The notes beneath the pieces are model-generated. The model was not told where the DNA came from, made no database searches, and saw only the letters and a program-made list of their open reading frames with translations. This document shows positions 25,907 to 34,573 of a DNA stretch of 47,198 nucleotides, piece by piece (within the stretch, counting starts at the first letter, position 1; the number at the start of each line of letters is the position of its first letter). The stretch comes from an uncultured Prevotellaceae bacterium. Its GTDB lineage: Bacteria; Bacteroidota; Bacteroidia; Bacteroidales; Muribaculaceae. Location of the stretch: NCBI GenBank assembly GCA_900318345.1, contig ONKD01000020.1:1-47198 (forward strand). The letters run 5' to 3'. The position numbers and the translations under genes were made by a program.

Positions 25907-28369
25907 ATGCCAAAATTTGCCGAAACCCTGCTGCCGCTTGCCCTGCCCGGCACTTACACCTACCGCATTCCTGACGGGATGACGCTCTCTATCGGCATGC
26001 GCGTGCTGGTACCTTTTGGCCGCAAAAAGATTTTCACTGCCATCGTCACCATGCTGCATGACAGGGAGCCCAAGGGGTATGATGTGAAGGAAATCCTGAC
26101 TACGCTTGACGATAAGCCCATCCTTAGGCACCCGCAGCTGGAATTCTGGCAGTGGATTGCCGACTATTACCTGTGCTCGATGGGCGAGGTGTATAAGGCC
26201 GCTGTGCCCTCGGGACTGAAGGTGGAGAGCGAAACAACCATCAGCGCCAACCCTGACTTTGAGGAGAGTGAACCAGGACAACTGACCGACCGCGAACGCG
26301 TCATCCTGGACTTCACAGCCCAGCGTGGACGCGTTCAGATTGCCGAAATTGCCAAGGCAACCGGTTTTAAGACCGTAGAGCGCAGTGTCAGCCACTTGTT
26401 GGACTTGGATGCGCTACACGTGAGCGAGCGAGTAATCGACAACTACCGCCCCAAAACCGAGGCATGTGTCAGACTGACAGCAGCCCGTGACGACGAGGCT
26501 GCCCTGCACCAGTGGTTTGACCAACTCAAGCGTGCGCCCAAACAGGAGGCGCTGCTGCTTGCCTTCCTGGACCTGTCACGCTGGCTACAAAGCGGCGACG
26601 TGAGAGAAGTGAGCAAGGACAGTCTGCTCAAGCGCTCTGGCGTGAGCGCTGCCGTGCTCAGCGAGGCCGTAAAGCGGGGCATGTTTGAGATCTACAAGAA
26701 GGAAATCAACCGCTTTGCCGAGCTGGGAAGCGTCCTCGAGGAGCCACCCACGTTGAGCGACGAGCAGCGGCGTGCCTACAACGAGATCCACCAATCGATG
26801 CGCGAGCACGCCATCACCCTGCTGCATGGCGTGACCAGCAGCGGCAAGACATCGGTTTATATGCACCTCATCGCCGATGCCCTCAAGCTGGGCAAGCAGG
26901 TGCTCTACCTCGTGCCCGAAATTGCCCTGACCACTCAACTGACACACCGCTTGAGGCGTGTGTTCGGTGACCGACTGCTCATTTATCACTCACGCTTCAG
27001 CGACAACGAGCGCGTTGACATCTGGAAACGCTTGCTTGACACGAGCGAGCCATGCGTCATCATCGGCGTGCGCTCGTCGGTTTTCCTCCCCTACTCCAAC
27101 CTGGGACTCGTCATCGTTGACGAGGAGCACGACAGCAGCTACAAGCAGCAAGACCCCGCTCCACGCTACAACGGGCGCAATGCCGCCCTGGTGCTCGCCC
27201 AGATGCACGGCGCGAAAACCGTCCTCGGCTCGGCCACGCCTGCCATCGAGGTCTATCACAATGCCCTAGCCGGGAAATATGGTCTGGTCAAGTTACTCAC
27301 CCGCTACGACGACATCCAGATGCCCCAAGTCAATGTCATCGACACCAATGATGCCCGCAAGCGCCGCGAGATGAACGGCATGTTCAGTAACCAACTCCTG
27401 GCCCAATGCCGTCAGGCGCTGGCCAACGGTGAGCAGGTCATCCTGTTCCAGAACCGCCGCGGCTATTCGCCCATGGTGCGCTGCAAGGAATGTGGCTGGG
27501 TGCCCAAGTGCGAGCATTGTGACGTGTCACTCACCTATCACAAGCACAACCGCAGCCTGGTGTGCCATTACTGCGGTTATTCCATCCCGATTCCTGACCT
27601 GTGCCCCGCCTGCCAGTTACCTGGCATTGAGATCGTTGGCTACGGCACCGAGCGCATCGAGGACGACATTGACGCCGTCTTTCCCGGCGAAAAAATCTCA
27701 CGCATGGACCTGGACACCACGCGCAGCAAAAACAGCTATGACCGCATCATCGACGAGTTCTCACAGCACCGCACCAACATCCTCGTGGGCACGCAAATGG
27801 TGACCAAGGGACTGGACTTTGACGCGGTGAGCATCGTGGGCATCCTCAATGCCGACACGATGATCAATTTCCCGGATTTCCGCAGCCACGAGCGCGCCTT
27901 TGACATGCTCGAGCAGGTATCGGGCCGCGCTGGCCGAGCCCACAAGCAAGGCCAGGTCATCATCCAGACCAGCAACCCCGAGCACGATGTCATCAAGTTT
28001 GTGCAAGCCCACGATTATGAGGGATTTTATCAGCACGAACTCGCTGACCGCGAGAAATTTGGCTATCCACCGTTCACCAAGGTCATCAATATCTACATCA
28101 AGCACCGCGACGATGCCACGGTGGGTGAGTTAGCGGTCAGATACAGCAACATGTTACGGCAGGTGTTCGGCACACGAGTCTTGGGGCCCATGGCGCCATT
28201 TGTGGCAAGAATCCAAAACATGTACATCCGCCAAATCATGCTCAAGATGGAAACGGCAGCCTCGATGGCTAAGGTCAAGGCTATCCTGCGCAACCTCTAT
28301 GAGCAGATGATTGCCGCCGACGCCCGCATGAAGGCCGTGCGCCTCTACTACGACGTCGATCCCGTGTGA
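25907..28369 (+). CDS. priA: Primosomal replication restart helicase PriA
   Basis: The 820-residue protein has an N-terminal 3'-OH-binding domain (MPKFAETLLPLALPGTYTYR), a winged-helix region, then helicase motifs: Walker A GVTSSGKT (G308-T315), the DEEH box D405-H408, LGSATPA (motif III), and the zinc-binding cysteine cluster C-x2-C, C-x2-C, C-x2-C, C-x2-C around residues 525-565 (CKECGW, CEHCDV, CHYCGY, CPACQ). QVSGRAGRAHKQGQV is motif VI. PriA reloads the replicative helicase at stalled forks. The ATG at 25907 is chosen over an overlapping upstream one because the N-terminus then matches the family. Confidence 0.95.
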   Translation: MPKFAETLLPLALPGTYTYRIPDGMTLSIGMRVLVPFGRKKIFTAIVTMLHDREPKGYDVKEILTTLDDKPILRHPQLEFWQWIADYYLCSMGEVYKAAVPSGLKVESETTISANPDFEESEPGQLTDRERVILDFTAQRGRVQIAEIAKATGFKTVERSVSHLLDLDALHVSERVIDNYRPKTEACVRLTAARDDEAALHQWFDQLKRAPKQEALLLAFLDLSRWLQSGDVREVSKDSLLKRSGVSAAVLSEAVKRGMFEIYKKEINRFAELGSVLEEPPTLSDEQRRAYNEIHQSMREHAITLLHGVTSSGKTSVYMHLIADALKLGKQVLYLVPEIALTTQLTHRLRRVFGDRLLIYHSRFSDNERVDIWKRLLDTSEPCVIIGVRSSVFLPYSNLGLVIVDEEHDSSYKQQDPAPRYNGRNAALVLAQMHGAKTVLGSATPAIEVYHNALAGKYGLVKLLTRYDDIQMPQVNVIDTNDARKRREMNGMFSNQLLAQCRQALANGEQVILFQNRRGYSPMVRCKECGWVPKCEHCDVSLTYHKHNRSLVCHYCGYSIPIPDLCPACQLPGIEIVGYGTERIEDDIDAVFPGEKISRMDLDTTRSKNSYDRIIDEFSQHRTNILVGTQMVTKGLDFDAVSIVGILNADTMINFPDFRSHERAFDMLEQVSGRAGRAHKQGQVIIQTSNPEHDVIKFVQAHDYEGFYQHELADREKFGYPPFTKVINIYIKHRDDATVGELAVRYSNMLRQVFGTRVLGPMAPFVARIQNMYIRQIMLKMETAASMAKVKAILRNLYEQMIAADARMKAVRLYYDVDPV

Positions 28370-28403
28370 TAGGCAGTGGCTAAAATAATTACTACAACTT
28401 GCA

Positions 28404-28432
28404 TTGTTTTTCAAAAATGATTTGTAACTTTG
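28404..28432 (+). promoter_or_regulatory. Promoter of the mntA-hepT pair
   Basis: TTG (28404-28406), 18 bp, then TAACTTTG (28425-28432). An in-frame upstream start at 28430 would overlap this box, so ATG 28457 is preferred. Confidence 0.6.
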
Positions 28433-28456
28433 CAATACAACAAAATCACTCCAGCC

Positions 28457-28759
28457 ATGACCAGAGAAATGATACAACAGAAGATAGCTGAGTACTTTGA
28501 GACACAACCCGTCCTCAAGGCATGGATCTTTGGCTCCTTTGCCCGTGGCGAAGAGACGCCCCAAAGCGATGTTGACATCCTTTTTGTTCCGGACAGATCT
28601 GGTAAACCATTTACACTATTCACGATGGGGGGGATGTATATGGACTTGAAAGAATTGCTAGGCCGAGAAGTGGATTTAATTGAAGAAGGCTCACTTCGCC
28701 CATATGCTGTGGAAAGTGCCAACCGAGATAAAATCTTGATATATGAGAGAAAGGGTTAG
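28457..28759 (+). CDS. mntA: MntA-like minimal nucleotidyltransferase (antitoxin)
   Basis: The 100-residue protein is a minimal nucleotidyltransferase with the motif G26-S27-FARG followed by SD38-VD40, plus a third acidic site in REVDLIEEG. In characterised HepT/MntA systems this enzyme AMPylates the HepT toxin and so silences it. The gene overlaps hepT by 17 bp, which points to coupled translation. M14 (28469) is an alternative start. Confidence 0.85.
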   Translation: MTREMIQQKIAEYFETQPVLKAWIFGSFARGEETPQSDVDILFVPDRSGKPFTLFTMGGMYMDLKELLGREVDLIEEGSLRPYAVESANRDKILIYERKG

Positions 28760-29249
28760 AGATAAAGGTAGACTTGAAGATATTGTAGAGCACTGTATTA
28801 ATGTTACAATGCTCATTGAAGGGTACTCCTTAGAGGAATTGATAGCAGACAAGCGCACCTACTATGCTGTAATGAAAAATGTCGAAATTGTGGGTGAAGC
28901 CTCATATATGCTGACCAAAGCCTTTAAAGAAGCGCACCCCGATACGCCGTGGAAAGTGGTGCAAGGGATGCGCCATGTACTCGTACATGACTATGCCAAC
29001 ATTGTATCTGAGACTCTATATGATACAGCGATCAACAGCATCCCAGAATTACGCAAACAAGTGGAGCGTTATCTGGCTGATACCGACTGGGATGCATGGG
29101 AGGCTGCCGAGGAACTAACGGAAACAGATAGACCAGAAGCTAAAGACAGCATTATGAATATAGTCCAAAAGATGAAAGCCAAAGGTTATCCCATAGAAGA
29201 CATTGCAGACATCACAGGACTATCTCTTGAAGTCATCAAAGAATTGTAA
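28743..29249 (+). CDS. hepT: HepT-like toxin (HEPN, DUF86) with extra C-terminal helical tail
   Basis: The 168-residue HEPN-family protein has the RNase motif R77-x4-H82-x-Y84 (RHVLVHDY), with Tyr84 at the position modified in known HepT proteins. Typical HepT chains are about 110-140 residues. Here residues after about 118 add a linker and a helical end (MNIVQKMKAKGYPIEDIADI, TGLSLEVIKEL) resembling the short helix-turn-helix-like tail found at the end of Rpn/PD-(D/E)XK transposase-type proteins. Paired with MntA, it should be a toxin-antitoxin module acting in the cytoplasm, probably on RNA. A 14-bp perfect hairpin follows. Confidence 0.85.
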   Translation: MRERVRDKGRLEDIVEHCINVTMLIEGYSLEELIADKRTYYAVMKNVEIVGEASYMLTKAFKEAHPDTPWKVVQGMRHVLVHDYANIVSETLYDTAINSIPELRKQVERYLADTDWDAWEAAEELTETDRPEAKDSIMNIVQKMKAKGYPIEDIADITGLSLEVIKEL

Positions 29250-29275
29250 CTCCTAATCTTATACATGGTTAAACT

Positions 29276-29323
29276 ATCGGGTTGTTGAAATGTTATGATT
29301 CTGACGCACTTCAACAACCCGAT
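29276..29323 (+). terminator. Hairpin terminator after hepT
   Basis: ATCGGGTTGTTGAA (29276-29289) pairs perfectly with TTCAACAACCCGAT (29310-29323), followed by ATTTTAT. The loop is 20 nt. Confidence 0.65.
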
Positions 29324-29341
29324 ATTTTATGAACCCAATTG

Positions 29342-29640
29342 CTAGAGGGCAATAGGTAACTTCTGGCTGTCGTACGTACCTAACGACATATAGCCTCCAA
29401 TATATGATGGCTGGTAGTAACGACGGTACGACACACGACAGTTTGTGGCATTGGAGTACCAACAGCATCAACAGAAGACGCTGCAATAGCGCCAGTAGAG
29501 GAACCAGTAGAATTCGTCTGCGAGGTGATGTAGCTGTCATTCCACAACTCATCGACATAGCCCCTCATGACAACAAGGCCCAATTCATTTGGCAATTTAG
29601 TGGCAACAGGTTGAGTCGATGAATAGTTACTCATCCTCAC
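29342..29640 (-). pseudogene. Frameshifted 3' fragment of a SUMF1-type gene
   Basis: On the minus strand one frame reads TQPVATKLPNELGLVVMRGY then VDELWNDSYITSQTN, which lines up without gaps with THPVGTKAPNELGLYDMSGN then VWEWCNDWYGNYTS of the intact gene at 33674-34573. A second frame then reads CWYSNATNCRVSYRRYY, matching GGSWWWSDSHCRVSCRGWF, and stops at 29344-29342. The two parts are in different frames, conserved tryptophans are lost, and everything upstream of residue about 190 of the intact protein is missing. It is a decayed duplicate. The parent need not be the nearby gene; another family member is possible. Confidence 0.75.
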
Positions 29641-29711
29641 CGTAAACATAAAAAAGCTAAAGTGAGATTGAAAAGTTGGACACAAGTCCACTGTAATTGA
29701 CAAATTTTGAG

Positions 29712-29719
29712 TAATTTTG
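29712..29719 (+). promoter_or_regulatory. -7 box for folD
   Basis: TAATTTTG, about 109 bp before the folD ATG at 29828. No good -33 element at the right spacing. Confidence 0.45.
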
Positions 29720-29827
29720 TCGCTTGATTTTGCGCCAAGGAGAATTGTTTCAGGTTTAAAATCAACCAAATTGGCTCAATATCAACACATTAATAATAAC
29801 ACAACTAAAACAAAAGAGACATATAGC

Positions 29828-30706
29828 ATGAAACTGATAGACGGAAAAGCGACAGCTGCGGCCATCAAGGAAGAGATCAAGGCCGAGGTAGATCAGATGA
29901 TAGCTGCGGGCATGAAGCGCCCGCATTTGGCAGCCGTGCTCGTCGGTCACGACGGCGGATCGGAGGCCTATGTGAAGAACAAGGTCATCGCATGTGAGAA
30001 ATGCGGCTTCAAGTCGTCGCTCATCCGCTTGGAGGAGGACACGACCGAGGAGCAACTGCTCGACTGCATCAAGAAGCTCAACGAGGACGACGATGTTGAC
30101 GGCTTTATCGTTCAACTGCCGTTGCCCAAGCACATCAACGAGCAGCATGTCATTAACGCCATTGATTACCGCAAGGACGTTGACGGCATCCACCCGATGA
30201 ATGCCGGCCGCATGACCCTGGGTCTGCCCAGCTTCATCTCAGCTACCCCGCTGGGCATCATCACCCTGCTGAAGCGCTACAACATCCCCACCTCGGGCAA
30301 GAAGTGCGTGGTGCTGGGCCGTAGCAACATCGTGGGCAAGCCCATGGCACAGCTCATGCTCCAGAAAGAGCATGGCGACGCCACGGTAACCATCTGCCAC
30401 AGCCACTCGGCTACGCTCAAGGAGGAGTGCCGCCAGGCCGACATCATCATCGCTGCCATCGGTCGCCCCAACTTTGTCACCGCCGACATGGTGAAGGACG
30501 GTGCCATCGTCATTGACGTGGGTACCACTCGCGTTGCTGACCCTGAGAGCAAGACCGGTTACCGCCTGAATGGTGACGTGAAGTTTGACGAGGTGGCTCC
30601 CAAGTGCGAGTACATCACGCCTGTCCCCGGTGGCGTGGGTCCCATGACAATCTGCTCACTGATGAACAACACTCTTGCAGCAGCAAAGAAGGAGTATTTC
30701 AGTTAA
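29828..30706 (+). CDS. folD: Bifunctional methylenetetrahydrofolate dehydrogenase / cyclohydrolase
   Basis: The 292-residue FolD converts 5,10-methylene-THF to 10-formyl-THF with NADP+. Motifs: [16 protein letters not shown] (catalytic Lys in YxxxK), [12 protein letters not shown], and the C-terminal Rossmann segments [18 protein letters not shown] and [16 protein letters not shown]. Start 29828 gives the standard N-terminus [17 protein letters not shown]; a longer frame to 29717 overlaps the promoter box. The stop codon is followed at once by a four-copy heptad repeat. Confidence 0.96.
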   Translation: MKLIDGKATAAAIKEEIKAEVDQMIAAGMKRPHLAAVLVGHDGGSEAYVKNKVIACEKCGFKSSLIRLEEDTTEEQLLDCIKKLNEDDDVDGFIVQLPLPKHINEQHVINAIDYRKDVDGIHPMNAGRMTLGLPSFISATPLGIITLLKRYNIPTSGKKCVVLGRSNIVGKPMAQLMLQKEHGDATVTICHSHSATLKEECRQADIIIAAIGRPNFVTADMVKDGAIVIDVGTTRVADPESKTGYRLNGDVKFDEVAPKCEYITPVPGGVGPMTICSLMNNTLAAAKKEYFS

Positions 30707-30729
30707 TAGTTAATAGTTAACAGTTAACA
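30701..30729 (+). repeat. Heptad repeat array AGTTAAT/AGTTAAC (4 units)
   Basis: Four tandem 7-bp units starting in the last codons of folD. The 29 bp are the exact reverse complement of 34875-34903. Related degenerate arrays lie at 33391-33415 and 46503-46526. Confidence 0.8.
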
Positions 30730-30758
30730 ATAACTACCTCTATAAAATATAAAAAATG

Positions 30759-30845
30759 AGGGTGTGTCATAAATGTTCGCCCGAAATAATAACCGCTCTA
30801 ACGAGCGGGAAATTAAAACAAATTTTGTATTTAAATTAAGCAAAT
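30759..30845 (+). repeat. MITE-like dispersed repeat, copy 1 (short form)
   Basis: Begins AGGGTGTGTCATAAATGTTC, contains the hairpin CCGCTC-TAAC-GAGCGG, and ends GGGAAATTAAAACAAATTTT. It matches 35863-36000 except that copy 2 holds 65 extra bp between two CGGGAAA direct repeats. Confidence 0.75.
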
Positions 30846-30878
30846 TAAATTTTTTCATTTTTATTAACTATTATCTGA

Positions 30879-30921
30879 TAACACAAAGAAGCCGAGCAAA
30901 TTGCTCGGCTTCTTTGTGTTA
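30879..30921. terminator. Bidirectional terminator between folD and the PBP1A gene
   Basis: A perfect inverted repeat of up to 19 bp: ACACAAAGAAGCCGAGC (30881-30897), loop AAATT, GCTCGGCTTCTTTGTGT (30903-30919). It includes the TAA stop of the minus-strand PBP1A gene. Confidence 0.75.
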
Positions 30922-33378
30922 GTCGAAGAGCCCTTCGACGGCTTCGTCTTGGCCGCCGCCACCACCGCCTTCTCCAGCGTTGCCGCCGCCACCTCCGCCG
31001 CCGCCATGCCAGCCGCTACCGCTGCCAGCATAGCCGCTCCACTCATCACCACAGGCGTTGAAGTTCTTGGGGAACTCAAACTTGGTGCTTTGCTTGTAGG
31101 GCAGGGTCTTGTCATCATAAATCCACTTCATGAAATAGCCCAAGATAGGCAGCGCCGCCTCGGCACCCTGACCCATCGCCATGCTGTTGAAGTGGATGTA
31201 ACGCTCCTCGCCACCGACCCAAACGCCGGTCACCAGCTCGGGCGTGAAGCCCATGAACCAACCGTCGCTGTGGAAGTTGGTGGTACCAGTCTTGCCACCC
31301 ATCTCGGCCGTGATGCCATAGGCGTAACGCAATCGCGCACCCGTACCGCCATCCACAACCTCGGTAAGCATCGAGAGCATCTTCAGATAGGTGTCCTCGC
31401 TCATGATCTCGGTCTGGCTGCCCGTGAACTCGGCCAGCACATTACCACGGTTGTCAGTAATGCGAGACACATAAACCGGCTCGACGCGCATACCGCCGTT
31501 AGCAAAGGCCGAATAGGCAGCGACCATCTCGCGTAGTGTCACCTCACAGGAACCCAGGCTCAATGCAGGCACGGGGTCGAGATAGCTCGTGATGCCGAAG
31601 CTGTGCATCCACTTGGCCAGCTCCTCAGGGGTCATGGTGTAATAGCCGTTGCGCTCAATCCAGTTCTCGCGGGTACCGCGCATGAATCCGGCCGAAATCC
31701 AGTTCTTGGAGTACTTCAACGCGTTGCGCAGGTCCATACCGCCACCGCTACCCTCGTTCTGCGGGTTGTACACCTCATTATTCCATATAATGTTAGGCGC
31801 GCCGCCTGGACGGGTCGAGCAAGGCGTCAATCCACCAAACTCAATAGCCTGGGAATAGACAAAGGGCTTAACCGTCGAACCAATCTGGCGACGACCGGTC
31901 GATACCATGTCATACTTGAAGAAGCGGAAGTTGGGACCACCCACATAGGCCTTGACAAAGCCCGTGACGGGATCCATCGACATCATGGCACAACGCAGGA
32001 ACGACTTGGTGTAAAGCAGCGAGTCGAGCGGCGACATCTGGGCATCAAAGCCACCCTCATAGTTGAACAGGTGCATCTGCACCGGCTTCTTGAAGTTCTC
32101 CATAATCTCGGCGTCGGTCTTGCCCGCTTTCTTGAGCACGCGGTAACGCTCGCTGTGGCGGATGGCAGCGTTGATGAGCGCCAGCTTACCCGCGCTGGAG
32201 AGCTCCTGCTTGTTGTTGGTGTAAGGATTCTTGGTACCGCCGCGCTCACGCAGGAAGGCCGGCTGCAACGTCTTGCTCATGTGCTTGCGCACCGCCTTCT
32301 CGGCATACTCCTGCATGCGTGAATCGATGGTGGTGTAAATCTTCAAGCCATCGGTGTAGATATCATAGTGTGAGCCGTCGGGCTTAGTGTTCTTGTTGCA
32401 CCAGCCGTAAAGCGGATTCACGGCCCATGCCACCGAGTCGTCGATAAATGCCTGCTGGTTCCATGAGGGATAGTCGCTGCGTTTGGGCTTCTTGGCGCTC
32501 ATCACGCGGCGCAACTCCTCACGGAAATAGGGCGCGGGACCGTCGTTGTGGTCAAGCTTCTTGAACTTGACAACGAGGGGTGTCTCCTTCAACTGGTTGC
32601 ACTCAGCCTCGCTCAGGTAGCCTGCCTTGACCATCTGTTCAAACACCACGTTGCGGCGCAGGCGCGTGCGCTCGGTATAACGCACAGGGTTGTAGTAGGA
32701 CGGGTTCTTGCACATGCCCACCAGCGTCGCGGCCTCCTGGATGTTCAAGTCCTTGGGGTCCTTGTCAAAATAGACCTCCGAGGCCATCTTGATGCCCACG
32801 GCATTGTTCAGGAAGTCAAACTGGTTGAAGTACATCTTGATGATCTCGTCCTTGGTGTAATAGCGCTCGAGCTTCACGGCGATGACCCACTCGACGGGCT
32901 TTTTCAGGGCGCGCTCAAAGATGTTGTGAGATTCGGGCGAGTATAGCTGCTTGGCCAGCTGCTGGGTGATGGTACTACCGCCACCGGCGCTCTTCTGGCC
33001 CAAGATGATGCGCTTGATGATCGCGCGCCCGATGGCCTTCACGTCAACGCCCGAGTGCTCGTCAAAGCGCGAGTCCTCGGTAGCGATCAACGCCTCGGTC
33101 AAGTAGGGCGACATCTCGTCAAAGTCCACATAGATGCGGTTGCTACGGCTGCGGTAATAGCGACCCATCTCCACACCATCGGCACTATAGATGGTCGATG
33201 CAAACTTGTCGGTGGGATTCTTCAGCTGATCGATGGGGGGCATGTAGCCAATCACACCATTGTAGATCAACACAAACATCAGCACCACCAGAGCAACCAG
33301 GATGGCAAACCACGTCCACATCTTGCGGACGATGCTACGGCGCTTGTTTTTCTTCTTTCCACTAGTTTTCTCGCTCAT
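30919..33378 (-). CDS. mrcA: Penicillin-binding protein 1A (bifunctional peptidoglycan synthase)
   Basis: The 819-residue protein has a basic cytoplasmic start, one membrane anchor (about 22-43, WFAILVALVVLMFVLIYNGV), a GT51 transglycosylase domain (EDSRFDEHSGVDVKAIGRA, GGSTITQQLAKQLY, then RYYTKDEIIKMYFNQ), and a transpeptidase domain with S501-T-V-K504 (RQIGSTVKPF) and KTGTTNF. It polymerises and cross-links peptidoglycan at the inner membrane. The C-terminus ends in a run of glycines (about residues 785-810) with an acidic tail (QDEAVEGLFD), unusual for the family. The gene is monocistronic: terminators flank it. Confidence 0.95.
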   Translation of the reverse strand: MSEKTSGKKKNKRRSIVRKMWTWFAILVALVVLMFVLIYNGVIGYMPPIDQLKNPTDKFASTIYSADGVEMGRYYRSRSNRIYVDFDEMSPYLTEALIATEDSRFDEHSGVDVKAIGRAIIKRIILGQKSAGGGSTITQQLAKQLYSPESHNIFERALKKPVEWVIAVKLERYYTKDEIIKMYFNQFDFLNNAVGIKMASEVYFDKDPKDLNIQEAATLVGMCKNPSYYNPVRYTERTRLRRNVVFEQMVKAGYLSEAECNQLKETPLVVKFKKLDHNDGPAPYFREELRRVMSAKKPKRSDYPSWNQQAFIDDSVAWAVNPLYGWCNKNTKPDGSHYDIYTDGLKIYTTIDSRMQEYAEKAVRKHMSKTLQPAFLRERGGTKNPYTNNKQELSSAGKLALINAAIRHSERYRVLKKAGKTDAEIMENFKKPVQMHLFNYEGGFDAQMSPLDSLLYTKSFLRCAMMSMDPVTGFVKAYVGGPNFRFFKYDMVSTGRRQIGSTVKPFVYSQAIEFGGLTPCSTRPGGAPNIIWNNEVYNPQNEGSGGGMDLRNALKYSKNWISAGFMRGTRENWIERNGYYTMTPEELAKWMHSFGITSYLDPVPALSLGSCEVTLREMVAAYSAFANGGMRVEPVYVSRITDNRGNVLAEFTGSQTEIMSEDTYLKMLSMLTEVVDGGTGARLRYAYGITAEMGGKTGTTNFHSDGWFMGFTPELVTGVWVGGEERYIHFNSMAMGQGAEAALPILGYFMKWIYDDKTLPYKQSTKFEFPKNFNACGDEWSGYAGSGSGWHGGGGGGGGNAGEGGGGGGQDEAVEGLFD

Positions 33379-33390
33379 ATCTTCTTATAG

Positions 33391-33415
33391 ATAATAGTTA
33401 ACAGATAACAGTTAG
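33391..33415 (+). repeat. Degenerate heptad repeat upstream of the PBP1A gene
   Basis: ATAATAGTTAACAGATAACA then GTTAG, same unit type and orientation as 30701-30729 but with substitutions. Confidence 0.55.
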
Positions 33416-33473
33416 TCGTCTCTGAAAACTCTTTATAATTCAGTTCATTGTTATTAATTCATTATCATTCAAC

Positions 33474-33524
33474 CCATTGAACAACTCAATGGGCCAAAAC
33501 GATACCTTTTAATCTGCAAAAATA
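33474..33524 (-). promoter_or_regulatory. Possible PBP1A promoter and leader hairpin
   Basis: TATTTTTG on the minus strand at 33524-33517, no good -33. In the predicted leader lies a perfect 8-bp hairpin, CCCATTGA-acaac-TCAATGGG, at about 33474-33494. Confidence 0.4.
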
Positions 33525-33601
33525 ATGATATTTTTTGAGATTTTAGATTATCACGAGAAAAAACTCGGGGCAACCTCACCAAAATTCGAGCGAAAACGAA
33601 C

Positions 33602-33625
33602 AAAAAAGACGCCCAATGGGCGTCT
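33602..33625 (-). terminator. Terminator after the dockerin-like/SUMF1 gene
   Basis: AGACGCCC (33607-33614) pairs with GGGCGTCT (33618-33625), loop AAT; on the minus strand TTTTTT follows (33607-33602). Confidence 0.8.
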
Positions 33626-33673
33626 ATCACTCCTCCATTATGGTTCACATCGCAACAGCGATAATCCCCACTA

Positions 33674-34573
33674 TCAAAGACTAAGGGCAAGGCGCAAACC
33701 AATATTATCGTCATGGCTCGATGGTCCTGTGAACCAGCCTCGGCACGACACACGGCAATGCGAGTCACTCCACCACCAGCTGCCACCACGGAACACGCGG
33801 TAAGAGCCTGAGGTAGGACCTGTGGGGTTCGTCTTTTCTCCACTTGTATAGTTGCCGTACCAGTCATTACACCACTCCCAGACGTTACCGCTCATATCAT
33901 ACAGACCCAACTCGTTAGGGGCCTTGGTGCCCACTGGATGGGTCGTACCGCCGGCATTACTGGTGTACCAAGCCACTGTGCCAACCGTATTGCTGCCGGC
34001 ATACTTGTAGCCCTGGCTCTTGTTGCCACCACGGGCGGCAAACTCCCACTCGGCCTCGGTCAGCAGACGGAAGTTCAAGCCCGTTAGCTCGTTCAAGCGA
34101 GAAATAAACGTCTGGCATTCGCTCCAAGACACCTGCTCAACTGGACGCTTAATGTTCCCCAAGAACTTGCTGGGATTGGTGCCCATCACTTCACGCCATA
34201 GTTCTTGAGTGACCTCAGTCTGACCGATGTAGTAGCTCGACAGATGCACGCGGTTCACTGGGGTCTCATAACTGTCATAATCTCCAGCTTGCTCGTCGGT
34301 AGCGCCCATCCAGAATGTGCCACCCTCGACATATACCATATTGAACGGTACCGAGTTCACGAAATAAGTGAACACATCGCCATCGGTGGGTTGGGTCGGA
34401 TTGTCCACCCAGCTACCACTGAGCAGATAGTCAATCAGGGTGGTCACGTCGGCAATGGTCACATTACCGTCTTCGTTACAGTCGCCACGCACAAAATCAT
34501 CTGCAGATGTCTGGAAAGGCACAGCAAGCATCAATAACACGGGAATCAGATAAAGAAAAGAAAACTTCTTCAT
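33674..34573 (-). CDS. Secreted dockerin-like / SUMF1 (FGE-sulfatase fold) protein
   Basis: The 299-residue protein has a signal peptide (MKKFSFLYLIPVLLMLAVPF), a single dockerin-type calcium-binding-like repeat (GDCNEDGNVTIADVTTLIDY, residues about 30-50), and a SUMF1 domain (about 75-299) with MVYVEGGTFWMGAT, EVTQELWREVMG, LTEAEWEFAARGG and NELGLYDMSGNVWEWC. Near the end it has HCRVSCRG. Relative to true formylglycine-generating enzyme, the two catalytic cysteines (spaced C-x4-C) are not at matching positions, so sulfatase activation is unlikely; a C-type-lectin-like binding role is more plausible. A decayed relative lies at 29342-29640. Confidence 0.85.
   Translation of the reverse strand: MKKFSFLYLIPVLLMLAVPFQTSADDFVRGDCNEDGNVTIADVTTLIDYLLSGSWVDNPTQPTDGDVFTYFVNSVPFNMVYVEGGTFWMGATDEQAGDYDSYETPVNRVHLSSYYIGQTEVTQELWREVMGTNPSKFLGNIKRPVEQVSWSECQTFISRLNELTGLNFRLLTEAEWEFAARGGNKSQGYKYAGSNTVGTVAWYTSNAGGTTHPVGTKAPNELGLYDMSGNVWEWCNDWYGNYTSGEKTNPTGPTSGSYRVFRGGSWWWSDSHCRVSCRGWFTGPSSHDDNIGLRLALSL

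Noticed and set aside
29276-29323. 14-bp perfect inverted repeat considered as terminal repeats of a mobile element.
   Set aside because: It fits a terminator directly after hepT; no second copy or transposase is seen.
33674-34573. Calling the SUMF1 protein a formylglycine-generating enzyme.
   Set aside because: The CRVSC pair has the wrong spacing and position for the catalytic cysteines, and no sulfatase gene is nearby.
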